Positions 35,105 through 43,694 of a stretch of DNA of 64,000 bases are shown piece by piece (position 1 is the stretch's first letter; each line of letters starts with the position of its first letter). This DNA comes from Pseudomonas sp. GL-B-19 (GTDB taxonomy: Bacteria > Pseudomonadota > Gammaproteobacteria > Pseudomonadales > Pseudomonadaceae): assembly GCF_019956415.1 (NCBI RefSeq), contig NZ_JAHBDK010000019.1:1-64000 (forward strand). The letters run 5' to 3'. The translations under genes and the position numbers were made by a program. The notes beneath the pieces were generated by a model. It saw only the letters and a list, made by a program, of their open reading frames with translations, ran no database searches and was not told the DNA's origin.

Positions 35105-36503
35105 CGAAATCCTCGCCGAGAATATACAGACCTACCTGGAGCGCAAAGACTTCGAGGTGACAGTCTGCCACTCTGCTGAAGATGCACTGGTGCAATTAAG
35201 TTCGTTCGCCCCCGACGTGGTGCTGACCGACAACTCGTTGCCGGGCATGAGTGGTCACGACCTGATCCAGAAGCTGCGCGTCAGCGCGCCGGACCTGAAA
35301 GTGATCATGATGACTGGCTATGGCAATGTCGAAGATGCTGTGGTGGCGATGAAGGAGGGCGCGTTTCACTACGTCACTAAACCCGTGGCGTTGCCTGAAC
35401 TCAAGCTGTTGCTGGACAAGGCGCTGGCGACCGATCGCATGGAGCGCACGTTGTCGTTTTATCAGGAACGTGAGGCGCAGAAGTCTGGCGTGCAGGCGTT
35501 GATCGGCGAATCGGGGCCGATGCACTACCTGAAAAATACCATCGCCCAATTGCTCGACGCCGAGCGACGCATGGCCAACACCGACCTGCCGCCCGTGCTG
35601 GTAGAAGGTGAAACCGGCACCGGTAAAGAACTGGTGGCCCGGGCGCTACACTTTGACGGCCCACGCAGCAAAGGCCCGTTCATTGAGTTCAACTGCGCGT
35701 CGATCCCCTCCAACCTCGTGGAGTCGGAACTGTTCGGCCACGAAAAAGGCGCCTTTACCGACGCCAAGGACCGCCGTGTCGGCCTGGTGGAAGCGGCCGA
35801 TGGCGGTACGCTGTTTCTCGATGAAATCGGTGAGATGGACTTGCTGTTGCAAGCCAAACTACTGAAGTTGCTGGAAGACCGGACCATTCGTCGAGTCGGT
35901 TCGGTGAAGGAGCGCAAGGTCGATCTGCGCGTGATCAGCGCCACCAACTGCAACCTTGAACAAATGGTCCAGCAGGGCAAGTTTCGCCGTGACCTGTTCT
36001 TCCGTCTGCGGATCATTTCCATCAAGGTGCCGCGCCTGTATGCCCGTGGCGAAGACATTCTGCTGTTGGCCCGGCATTTCCTGGCGGTCCACGGCAAACG
36101 CTATGGCAAGCCGAACCTGCATTTCAGCGATCAGGCTGAAGAACTGCTGCTCAGCTACAGCTGGCCGGGCAACGTGCGCGAGTTACGCAACATGCTTGAG
36201 CAAACGGTGCTGCTGGCCCAGAGCGATACCATCGCCGTTCACCAGTTAAACGTTTGCCTGAGCCTGGTGGATGACCCGCCGATGTATCAGCATGAGCCAC
36301 AACACCATGAGCTGCGCCCGGTCTATATCGGCACCGAGTCGATGAACCTGCCCGAAGTCGAGCGCGACATGGTGCGCAAGATGCTCGACAAGACCGACTG
36401 GAACGTCACCAAGTCCGCTCGGCTGTTGGGCCTGAGTCGCGACATGTTGCGCTACCGGATCGAGAAACTCGGCCTGGCACGCCCGGATAAACGCCAGTGG
36501 TAG
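35073..36503 (+). CDS. mnxR: Sigma-54-dependent response regulator, MnxR-like
   Basis: 476 residues, NtrC layout: receiver domain with D53 (LTDNSLPGMSG), AAA+ domain with Walker A GETGTGKE (179-186) and Walker B FLDEIGEMD, and a C-terminal Fis-type helix-turn-helix (NVTKSARLLGLSRDMLRYRI). The sigma-54-contacting loop reads GAFTDA (226-231) instead of GAFTGA. It should activate the -24/-12 promoters found upstream of mnxG, the secretion operon and the second oxidase. Strong GGGAGGGG ribosome site. Confidence 0.88.
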   Translation: MERSILLVEDDEILAENIQTYLERKDFEVTVCHSAEDALVQLSSFAPDVVLTDNSLPGMSGHDLIQKLRVSAPDLKVIMMTGYGNVEDAVVAMKEGAFHYVTKPVALPELKLLLDKALATDRMERTLSFYQEREAQKSGVQALIGESGPMHYLKNTIAQLLDAERRMANTDLPPVLVEGETGTGKELVARALHFDGPRSKGPFIEFNCASIPSNLVESELFGHEKGAFTDAKDRRVGLVEAADGGTLFLDEIGEMDLLLQAKLLKLLEDRTIRRVGSVKERKVDLRVISATNCNLEQMVQQGKFRRDLFFRLRIISIKVPRLYARGEDILLLARHFLAVHGKRYGKPNLHFSDQAEELLLSYSWPGNVRELRNMLEQTVLLAQSDTIAVHQLNVCLSLVDDPPMYQHEPQHHELRPVYIGTESMNLPEVERDMVRKMLDKTDWNVTKSARLLGLSRDMLRYRIEKLGLARPDKRQW

Positions 36504-36505
36504 GC

Positions 36506-36892
36506 TTATTGCAACATCGGGCCCTGACGACTGAGGCACTCGAGTGTGCAACTCGGGTCGAGGACTTCCTCGTTCACGTACACACCATGCTCGGCATCGT
36601 ACGTGCGGATGAACACCCGAACGGAGGCGTCGGCAAGCGTCGGCAAGCGTGAATCGTAGAACACGTGCTCGCTTGAAATCGGTATGAACTCCTGGGGCGA
36701 GGTCGGGATGTATGACCCCGGCGGTATTATGTTCATGGAGGGTGGAACGGGGTGGGCGAAGGGTTGGTCGGCCCCGTAATAGTTGAATTCACTGCTGTAA
36801 TCGGTGGTAGGCGTCATGCGGTCGTCTGCGTGGGCGGCGCTTGCAACAACCAGGCAAACAGTGAATAGCAGCGTCAGGTCGGTTTTTTTCAT
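36506..36892 (-). CDS. Small exported protein of unknown function
   Basis: 128 residues from ATG 36892, with a signal peptide ending AAHAD and a proline-rich middle (PPSMNIIPPGSYIPTSPQEF). Two cysteines near the C-terminus (SCTLEC) may form a disulfide. Convergent with mnxR, with only 2 bases between the stops and no room for a terminator. An in-frame upstream ATG at 36937 is less likely, as it would bury the signal peptide. Not recognised. Confidence 0.6.
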   Translation of the reverse strand: MKKTDLTLLFTVCLVVASAAHADDRMTPTTDYSSEFNYYGADQPFAHPVPPSMNIIPPGSYIPTSPQEFIPISSEHVFYDSRLPTLADASVRVFIRTYDAEHGVYVNEEVLDPSCTLECLSRQGPMLQ

Positions 36893-37061
36893 GGCAACAC
36901 CTGTGTAATCGTTTTTCGCGCAATTCCCCAAGGCCATTAACTATAGCTGTCGTACGGGGGACGCGTTCGCCGTGCCCGGATTACAGGATTCCAACAAGCT
37001 TTTTTTGCGGGCTGGTCTAGACTCGTGCCGGTCAAACAAGACCCGTGTTCTGGAGCGTGCA

Positions 37062-37871
37062 ATGGAAGTGCCGACAAAAGAAACAGCCATCGCCAGCAAC
37101 CGCGAGGCGTGGAACGATTCCGCCCGACACCACAAAAACACCCGCGAATGGCACGAGATTTTGAGCGCCGTGGGTCAGAGGGATTTTTCCTGCCTGGATG
37201 CGACGTTGACCGGCGTGCTGGAGCAGGTGGGCGTTGATGGCAAGGACGTGGTGCAATTGGGGTGTAATAACGGGCGCGAGAGTCTATCGCTGTTTGCGTT
37301 GGGCGCGCGCAGCGTGGTGGGCGTCGATCAGTCTGATGCGTTTCTCGATCAGGCGCGGGAGTTGGCGTCGCACTCGGCTTATGCTCCCGAGTTCATCGAG
37401 GCGGACATCCATCATTTGCCGAGCGCGATGCACAATCGTTTTGATGTGGCCCTGATCACCATCGGCGTCTTGAACTGGATGCCGGACATCGGCGAATTCA
37501 TGCGTCACGTCGCGCAAACCCTCAAGCCCGGCGGCGCGCTGGTGATATACGAAACCCACCCGTTCCTGGAGATGTTCGATCCCGAGTCAGCTGATCCGTA
37601 TCGCCCGGACAGCTCGTATTTTCGCACCGAGCCGTTCGTGCAGAACCGACCGATCGTCTACGAAGGCAAGGTCGAACAGCAGGCCGCTGCGTCCTACTGG
37701 TTCGTCCACACCCTGGGCGCCATCTTCACCGGCGCCCTCGACGCTGGATTGAAAATCAGCCACTTCAAGGAATACCCGCACTCCAACCGGGAGGAGTTGT
37801 ATGACCGGTATGAGCGGCAGGCGGCGCAGTTGCCGATGTGTTTTACGTTGGTGGTGAAGCAAACAATTTAG
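37062..37871 (+). CDS. Class I SAM-dependent methyltransferase
   Basis: 269 residues. Motif I is VVQLGCNNGRESLSL (about 65-79), followed by the acidic residue in VVGVDQS and post-motifs VALITIGVLNWMPD and LKPGGALVIYETHP. The fold is that of small-molecule methyltransferases; the substrate is unknown. Start ATG 37062 follows CTGGAGCGTGCA. Stands alone between the manganese and polysaccharide regions. Confidence 0.8.
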   Translation: MEVPTKETAIASNREAWNDSARHHKNTREWHEILSAVGQRDFSCLDATLTGVLEQVGVDGKDVVQLGCNNGRESLSLFALGARSVVGVDQSDAFLDQARELASHSAYAPEFIEADIHHLPSAMHNRFDVALITIGVLNWMPDIGEFMRHVAQTLKPGGALVIYETHPFLEMFDPESADPYRPDSSYFRTEPFVQNRPIVYEGKVEQQAAASYWFVHTLGAIFTGALDAGLKISHFKEYPHSNREELYDRYERQAAQLPMCFTLVVKQTI

Positions 37872-38064
37872 CCAGAAGCAACTCTCAGTGAGCCGAGTGA
37901 TTTACCGAATGACCCGGCTGAGCGCAGAGATCAATTCCAAGGGCATGAATAACCTTCAGGACGGTATCAAAACGAGGTTTTGCACCCGGCGCGAAAGCCT
38001 TGTACAGGCTTTCATTTCGGAAACGCAAGAGCGCGAACGCGCCATAATAAAAGTTAGCTTACGT

Positions 38065-39159
38065 CTAATTGAGCACGGCGGCTTCAGTGCGTTTAAACCT
38101 GATGCGCCTACTCCATGCGATTGCGCGGCGTTCGATAAGTATGTATGTGGTGGCTGCAAATACGATGCAGGTCGCCACTGCAAGGACAGTCGCTAATATG
38201 TCCGGAGCTAAGCCGGTCGGCGTGATACGCCGGAAAAGGCGCATGAACGTTCCTATTACCGGTGGATGGAATAAATAGATGCTGTAGGATATCAAGCTGA
38301 TTTTTTGTACAGGATAGCTGGACAAGAAACCAAGAGTCACAGTGCCATTAACCAAAAAACAAAACAAAAGACCAGTCAATCCGACAGCCATTGTAAATGA
38401 GTTTTGATCGGCCGCGCCGATGAAGAGGACTAATGTGCAGTACCCAACGGCAATATATCGGTTTCGCTTAGAGCCTCTAAGTATCTGAGCACATAGAACC
38501 CCTGCCATGAAGCTGAACCAGAACGCGATAAATCCACCTTGCCAACCTATCGAATGAATAAGCCCGGCAGGCCAAAGTAGCGCAAACAATGCACTGACCC
38601 AAATCGTAATATTTCGCGCCTGCAAAGCGTTGCCGCCTCTGGCTTGTTCGGACAGCCAAAGTAGTGCGGCAAATGCGATATAAAACTGCACCTCAATACA
38701 AAGTGTCCAAAACACCGTTATGATGTTTTCGATGCCAAGAATACCTTGAAGAAACGTCAAGTGCGCAAGAATGTTCGTGACACTAGGGATTTCAATCCCG
38801 CCTTGCCCTGAGATATGCTTTGCGACAATCACAAGCACACCAAGTGCAACGGCAGCATAGTATGGCGGAGCAAGCCGCACTAAACGGCGCGCCACAAAAT
38901 TCGCAGCGTTTGCAGTGTGCATCGGCACTGAAAATGTTGTGACCGCCATGACGATGCCGCTTAATACGAAAAAAACAGGCACGCCCAAGTGACCCGCGTC
39001 AAAAACTATATATTTCAACCAGTCCGGAATTGCCGCTAGAAGGGTTGGAATATGTTTTCCCTCAGATAAATGGAACAGAACCACCCAAAGTGCTGCAAAG
39101 CATCGTAACGCGTCAACTAGGGCAAGGCGATGCTTATCGTCAGTGGTGATTACACTCAT
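38065..39159 (-). CDS. Acyltransferase family 3 membrane protein
   Basis: 364 residues with about ten hydrophobic segments. The N-terminal ALVDALRCFAALWVVLFHL with its conserved His, then FDAGHLGVPVFFVLSGIVM, are hallmarks of the OafA/NodX family that O-acylates cell-surface sugars. Base composition is clearly AT-richer than the manganese genes. First of a minus-strand group including a glycosyltransferase and an oxidoreductase; probably decorates the polysaccharide made by this locus. Confidence 0.88.
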   Translation of the reverse strand: MSVITTDDKHRLALVDALRCFAALWVVLFHLSEGKHIPTLLAAIPDWLKYIVFDAGHLGVPVFFVLSGIVMAVTTFSVPMHTANAANFVARRLVRLAPPYYAAVALGVLVIVAKHISGQGGIEIPSVTNILAHLTFLQGILGIENIITVFWTLCIEVQFYIAFAALLWLSEQARGGNALQARNITIWVSALFALLWPAGLIHSIGWQGGFIAFWFSFMAGVLCAQILRGSKRNRYIAVGYCTLVLFIGAADQNSFTMAVGLTGLLFCFLVNGTVTLGFLSSYPVQKISLISYSIYLFHPPVIGTFMRLFRRITPTGLAPDILATVLAVATCIVFAATTYILIERRAIAWSRRIRFKRTEAAVLN

Positions 39160-39232
39160 TCCTGCCTCTCCTTCTTCTTTCCACTAATGTCGATCAGGTT
39201 GTCAGTTCGACCTAAAAGCGGAAAGCGCCTCA

Positions 39233-40321
39233 CTAAGACGAACTGCTCACGCAAGCATTGCAAAGAGCAGTTTCAAATAACTTTGCGGAGTTCTCCCAAG
39301 AACTTAAAGCCACGGTTTGATATGCCTTCTCTGAAATCGTACGCCACTTCAACTCATCCAAAATCAAAAGCTGCTCAACAGCATGAGCCAAGGCAACACT
39401 ATCATCAATATCTGCCAGCACACCGTTTTCGAAACAAGATATTGCCTCTAGCGGCCATCCCGTACGCGTTGAAACTACCGGAACCCTACATGCCATTGCT
39501 TCCATCGCCATAAGGTTAAAGCCTTCACTCCGGCTTGCTGATAGCCAGACATCACATTGAGCATAAAGATCACGAATACGCTCTTGATCGGGGGCTAGAT
39601 AAAACTCAAGACTCGCTGGCAACTTAAAAGAATCACCGGGTGGAGAACTTCCAAAAGTTATAACTCGAAGCGTCGGGAATGTTTCCTCTAGCAAAGATAC
39701 AATCTGGAGCGCAACATCAAAGCCCTTTAATGGCGCCTCATGGTACAAAAAGCCGATTGTTGGGCGATGTTGCTTCCCCCTTGGCGCGGAAAAAAATTGC
39801 CGATGATCGACACCGTTCAACACCAAAGAAACATCAGAGTCGCCATACTCCACACGCATGACATCTACCAACCATTTAGAAATGGTTATTTTATGTAAAG
39901 GCATTTTATACGTTGCCATAACTCTATCAATCGGGCAGAAAGGGAAAATTTCATGCGCTTGCACAAAATACACTTTTACACCCTTGGAGCGACTTAGAGA
40001 ATTCACCCATTCAGCTGTTTCCCACCACGTCGCAATTACAACATCTGCATCTGGAACATCCGAATCTAAAATCGGCCTATATTTTTCTATCACTCGGTGA
40101 TCAAGGCCAAGGCCGTCTAAATGAGATGGAATCTTCTCGTTTATCGGCCAACCCTTACCCGTGATGAAACTCTTTACTTTCCTGCGCAGCGGAATGGGAG
40201 GCAATGGCAAAGAAACAAGTGTCACATCATGCCCAGCGTCAGATAATGCCTTGGCGTAAGTTGCAACGACGCGAATCCCGCCAGCCATGCTCGCTACAGG
40301 CAATACAAAAACCACTTTCAT
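39233..40321 (-). CDS. Glycosyltransferase family 4
   Basis: 362 residues, GT-B fold: N-terminal MKVVFVLPVASMAGGIRVVATYAKAL with a glycine loop, and a C-terminal nucleotide-sugar site (GFLYHEAPLKGFDVAL; SASRSEGFNLMAMEAMACRVPVV with the E-x7-E pattern). Transfers a sugar during repeat-unit assembly. AT-rich. The leader contains a G10 tract immediately upstream of the start (40330-40339), overlapping the ribosome-binding region. Confidence 0.85.
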   Translation of the reverse strand: MKVVFVLPVASMAGGIRVVATYAKALSDAGHDVTLVSLPLPPIPLRRKVKSFITGKGWPINEKIPSHLDGLGLDHRVIEKYRPILDSDVPDADVVIATWWETAEWVNSLSRSKGVKVYFVQAHEIFPFCPIDRVMATYKMPLHKITISKWLVDVMRVEYGDSDVSLVLNGVDHRQFFSAPRGKQHRPTIGFLYHEAPLKGFDVALQIVSLLEETFPTLRVITFGSSPPGDSFKLPASLEFYLAPDQERIRDLYAQCDVWLSASRSEGFNLMAMEAMACRVPVVSTRTGWPLEAISCFENGVLADIDDSVALAHAVEQLLILDELKWRTISEKAYQTVALSSWENSAKLFETALCNACVSSSS

Positions 40322-40329
40322 TAGAACAT

Positions 40330-40339
40330 CCCCCCCCCC
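40330..40339 (-). repeat. G10 homopolymer in the glycosyltransferase leader
   Basis: Ten consecutive G on the minus strand, 9-18 bases upstream of the ATG at 40321, where the Shine-Dalgarno sequence should be. It is followed by a tiny ATG-TTC-TAA frame overlapping the real ATG by one base. Confidence 0.85.
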
Positions 40340-40455
40340 TGAAAATCAGAGGCTGTCTATCAAGAACCAACACACACCCAGCCAATTGATGTGCTATCGA
40401 GCTACCTCTCGACGAGCATCAAACAGGCAAAAGCCAATACTCCGCCTCAGACGCT

Positions 40456-41898
40456 CTAACTCATACGATTCAAATGTTCAGCTAGCCTTAGAGTAAGTTG
40501 CAAAAGCGGCATTGTAGGGTTGCTGGCACCGCCTGTAGAAAAAACACTGCTGCCTGCAACGTAAAGATTCGCTACACCAAACACTTTGCAGTTCTCGTCG
40601 ACAACTCCAAACTCAGGCGAAGTTGCCATCCGTGTGGTGCCCATATGATGTGCATGGGGACTTACCTTCAGTGGCAAGTCCTCGTCATAAACGCACGCTT
40701 CTAGCTTGACAAAACCTAGTCCACCTTTAGCAAAACATTTCGCCACTTCGAGCCCTATAGACTTGATGGTACTCCGGTCCGCAGGGCTTAGTTCCCAATG
40801 AACCGTTGGCTTCCTCATCCCTAACGCATCTCGATCCTCGATTAATGTAATGCGGCTGTTCGGGTTGGGAAACTGTTCAATCAACGTACCGATTACTCCA
40901 TCCCCGGGACAATTGAATTTGGTAATAAATTCAATCTTTTGCGCCTCTCCTGCTTCGCAGATGAGGTTCTCGAAAAAGCCCTTGATTGCGGCCATTCGCC
41001 CATAGGACTTCACTTCAGATACAAGCGAGGCACTCACGTTCCCTTTGCCCGAGCTGTGTTCCATCACGAATGTATCTGTCGTGAAGTACTGGCGAGAATC
41101 TGTACTCTGCCCGTCTTTCAAGATGAAGGTACCCAATTCGACGTTCAGGTGTTCCATGAAACATCTACCAACGAAACCATCCTTACTTACGATACCGCCA
41201 TTTACCAGGGACTCACTATTGAGAAGGTGCCTAGCATTCTCGATTGCGCCCGTCGCCAGAATGAGTTGTTTTGCAATGACTCGCTCCCGATGCAGCTCAT
41301 AGTCCGACACGACTATCGCCGCAATGCTGCCGGTCTTGTTATCAAACTCAAGATCGACACAGTTGCAATTGATGAACACATCAAGCCCTTCGGTCTCATT
41401 GAGTTGCTTGGCATATTTTTGTGCAAATCGTGTCGGTGGGCTTAGTAAGAAACGATCAGCCTCAAACTCGGTGTCATCCAAAGTCGCATTGATGGCTTTG
41501 AATTCAGAGTGTGGCGGAAGATCCAGGATATCCATGGCCGCTGGCAGATAACGCTCGATCTCGGAAAACGCGATGGGCCAACCGGGTAAATGCACCGGAG
41601 GGCCTACGGTAAAGTCAGATCGCTCGAAGGGACGGCATCGCCCGGCCCAGTGATTGGAGGTGCCGCCAAGATACCGCAGGCGCGCTTCCTCGGCGTAGAC
41701 GTCAAGGCCTGACGATGGGCACTTGTAGAGGCTCTGCGAGTTCTGTGAATATTCGTGTCCACCCCCCTCGACAAGTAGCACCCTCCGGCCATTGCCGGCC
41801 AAACGCAAGGCCAGCGTAATGCCGGCTGGCCCCCCCCCAACAATGCAGAAATCATAGGAGTCGCAGAGTTCTTTCTGCGATTGGTAGTCTTTGATCAT
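40456..41898 (-). CDS. GMC-family FAD oxidoreductase (large subunit)
   Basis: 480 residues from ATG 41898, which overlaps the stop of the small gene upstream (ATGA). N-terminal FAD site YDFCIVGGGPAGITLALRLA, then RYLGGTSNHWAGRCRPF. The C-terminal part has HHMGTTRMATSPEFGVVDENCKVFGVANLYVAGSSVF with the GMC His/Asn region. Such enzymes oxidise sugars or alcohols; in a polysaccharide locus it may oxidise a sugar residue (inference). No export signal of its own. A G9 run sits in the FAD-loop codons (41830-41838). Confidence 0.85.
   Translation of the reverse strand: MIKDYQSQKELCDSYDFCIVGGGPAGITLALRLAGNGRRVLLVEGGGHEYSQNSQSLYKCPSSGLDVYAEEARLRYLGGTSNHWAGRCRPFERSDFTVGPPVHLPGWPIAFSEIERYLPAAMDILDLPPHSEFKAINATLDDTEFEADRFLLSPPTRFAQKYAKQLNETEGLDVFINCNCVDLEFDNKTGSIAAIVVSDYELHRERVIAKQLILATGAIENARHLLNSESLVNGGIVSKDGFVGRCFMEHLNVELGTFILKDGQSTDSRQYFTTDTFVMEHSSGKGNVSASLVSEVKSYGRMAAIKGFFENLICEAGEAQKIEFITKFNCPGDGVIGTLIEQFPNPNSRITLIEDRDALGMRKPTVHWELSPADRSTIKSIGLEVAKCFAKGGLGFVKLEACVYDEDLPLKVSPHAHHMGTTRMATSPEFGVVDENCKVFGVANLYVAGSSVFSTGGASNPTMPLLQLTLRLAEHLNRMS
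41830..41838 (-). repeat. G9 homopolymer inside the oxidoreductase FAD motif
   Basis: Nine G encode three Gly of VGGGPAG, about 20 codons after the start. Slippage by one base would shift the frame. Confidence 0.85.
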
Positions 41899-42089
41899 GC
41901 TTGTGTTTGCCGAAAATACTGGGCAGGCAGCACCCATCCATTGATGACAACAAAGTCAGACTTAACCGCAGGAGGCCGAGCATCGGCTTTGGAAATTCCA
42001 TACATGAGTCCCCCGAGGCTCAACAGGGCAAACGCCTGAAGGAAGCCTCTGCGCCCCATCACAGATGTTTTAAAATCAGGTGCTCTCAT
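41895..42089 (-). CDS. Tiny Tat-signal protein, putative small subunit of the GMC oxidoreductase
   Basis: 64 residues. The twin-arginine motif GRRGFLQ at about 12-18 precedes a hydrophobic segment (AFALLSLGGLMYGI) and a short tail (KSDFVVINGWVLPAQYF). GGAGC lies upstream and its stop overlaps the oxidoreductase ATG. In FAD-dependent gluconate and sorbitol dehydrogenases a small Tat-signal subunit carries the catalytic subunit across the membrane. This one is far shorter than those (about 150-200 residues), so it may supply only the export signal. Confidence 0.68.
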   Translation of the reverse strand: MRAPDFKTSVMGRRGFLQAFALLSLGGLMYGISKADARPPAVKSDFVVINGWVLPAQYFRQTQA

Positions 42090-42222
42090 GATTCAAAGCT
42101 CCACGACATCAAGATTGCGTTGGAAATTTCAACTACGCATCAAGGCCACAGTTTTGCAGGCCTCCATCAATACCCCAATAACGGCGCCGAGCCACAACTT
42201 TGGAAACAACAAGAGAAATCGA

Positions 42223-43602
42223 TCAAATCAAAGCTTTAGCGAGACTCGACAACAACTCCCCGCACAAAGCCCCCACCACCAGCATTGGCAGCACAACAAG
42301 TTCGCGTTTGAGATTGAACAACCCCAAACGGCAATTGACATAAAAAACCAGGATAAGTGTAGGAAACGCATGCAAGGCGACGCCCCAAATCGCATATTCG
42401 ACTCCGCCAATCGCCAGCATCAGGGGCAGTAGCCCCCATAAGGAGACTGCGCGAATAATGTTGTCCATGGCTTGGTACTTTGTGAGTCCCAAGGCAAGCC
42501 AGACTTGATGCGCCACTGTGAAGCGCATTGTGAAAAAAGAAAGTGAAAGAATGGCCAGCATGTGGCCGGCCTGGGCATACCGCTGATCGTACAAGATGCT
42601 GATCAGCAGCGGACTGCCGGTCCAGAACAGTCCACAGAAAAACAGCGAGGCCAGATCGAACCCCAATTTGAAGCGGTAATACAAAGCGTGGAGCCGTGCG
42701 GTGTCATTTGTTCTTGAGGCTTCACTGAATGCCGGCAGGGCCACGGCCCCGACCAACCTTTGCATTCCAGTTTGAAGAGCGCCCAAAATCAACACGGCAA
42801 TGGAGTAGACACCCAGTTCGGTGGCCGACATGCTGCCGCCGAACCAGATGCGATCACCTTGCATGGCCAGTACGCCCACTGCCGAAGACAACAGCATCCA
42901 ACGGCCGAAAACGACCAACTCCTTGAGCGCAGAACGGTCCCAGTGTAGACGGTTGGACGGGCCCTCAAACCAGAAATGACCCAGCAGAGTGCTGACCATC
43001 GCTGCTACTAGACCTGCAGCCACCAGCGACCAGATAGACCGGGTGAAGTAACCGAGGGTCAGCAAGACCAGAAGGCCTGCAAGCTGAGACGCAAAATCGG
43101 CGAACACCACTTTCTTTTGCTGGAAAGCACGCACTGCCAAGTCCACTTTCGTCGACTGAAAGCCATAGAAGATTGCCGAGAAACCTGTTAGTGCCAACAC
43201 CATAGGCAACTCCGGTGCGGCATAGGTGGAGTTGATCGACCACAGATTGAGGGTTTGCGCCAACCAGGCGAAGCCTGCGATGAGAAGTGTCGACGCAAAA
43301 AGGATGACTCCGCGCACAATCTGCACGGTCCACACCGTATTAAGGAACACCGGATCGTCGCCATTTGGACTCTGGATGATGTTCTGGCGCAAGCCGACAT
43401 CGGACAGCAAGTGCAGAACCAGCGACACGGTGGTGGCGATGGCCATGATGCCAAACATTTCCGGCATCAGCAGCCGCGCCATCACCAGGTTGCCACCCAA
43501 ACGAATGGCTTGAGAGGTAACAAGTGCCCCCAGATTCCATGCCCCAGCAGATATCGCACGCTTGCGCAGGCTCAACGATGGCGATAAATCAACTGAAGGC
43601 AT
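42223..43602 (-). CDS. Polysaccharide flippase (Wzx/MOP superfamily)
   Basis: 459 residues with about 12 hydrophobic segments; the N-terminal SAGAWNLGALVTSQAIRLGGNLVMARLLMPEMFGIMAIA is typical of lipopolysaccharide/exopolysaccharide flippases. Moves lipid-linked repeat units across the inner membrane. ATG 43602 lies after GGGGTAG; an earlier in-frame start at 43656 would overlap the divergent promoter. A decayed inverted copy lies at 56391. Confidence 0.87.
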   Translation of the reverse strand: MPSVDLSPSLSLRKRAISAGAWNLGALVTSQAIRLGGNLVMARLLMPEMFGIMAIATTVSLVLHLLSDVGLRQNIIQSPNGDDPVFLNTVWTVQIVRGVILFASTLLIAGFAWLAQTLNLWSINSTYAAPELPMVLALTGFSAIFYGFQSTKVDLAVRAFQQKKVVFADFASQLAGLLVLLTLGYFTRSIWSLVAAGLVAAMVSTLLGHFWFEGPSNRLHWDRSALKELVVFGRWMLLSSAVGVLAMQGDRIWFGGSMSATELGVYSIAVLILGALQTGMQRLVGAVALPAFSEASRTNDTARLHALYYRFKLGFDLASLFFCGLFWTGSPLLISILYDQRYAQAGHMLAILSLSFFTMRFTVAHQVWLALGLTKYQAMDNIIRAVSLWGLLPLMLAIGGVEYAIWGVALHAFPTLILVFYVNCRLGLFNLKRELVVLPMLVVGALCGELLSSLAKALI

Positions 43603-43694
43603 TACAACTACCCCGGACTCAATGGCACAAAAGGTACTATAGTCGCATTTGGCCATTCCACTAGTCGCTCATCAATCACTAAGTCCAAAAAACT
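43603..43694. promoter_or_regulatory. Divergent flippase/ligase promoter region
   Basis: The core AAATGCGACTATAGTACC (on the minus strand) is conserved, in inverted orientation, in the decayed copy at 56340-56357. It contains a TATAGT/ACTATA box usable in either direction. No sigma-54 element was seen. Confidence 0.4.

Noticed and set aside
37888..38196. A 102-codon plus-strand frame after the methyltransferase, with a Cys-rich end (CDCAAFDKYVCGGCKY)
   Set aside because: Its 3' part overlaps the acyltransferase coding end on the other strand and it lacks a ribosome site; the cysteine pattern is probably chance.
40330..41838. Assembly error as sole explanation for the poly-G tracts
   Set aside because: The G9 tract keeps the FAD-motif frame open and the G10 tract is non-coding, so neither shows sign of error; variation still needs read-level confirmation.
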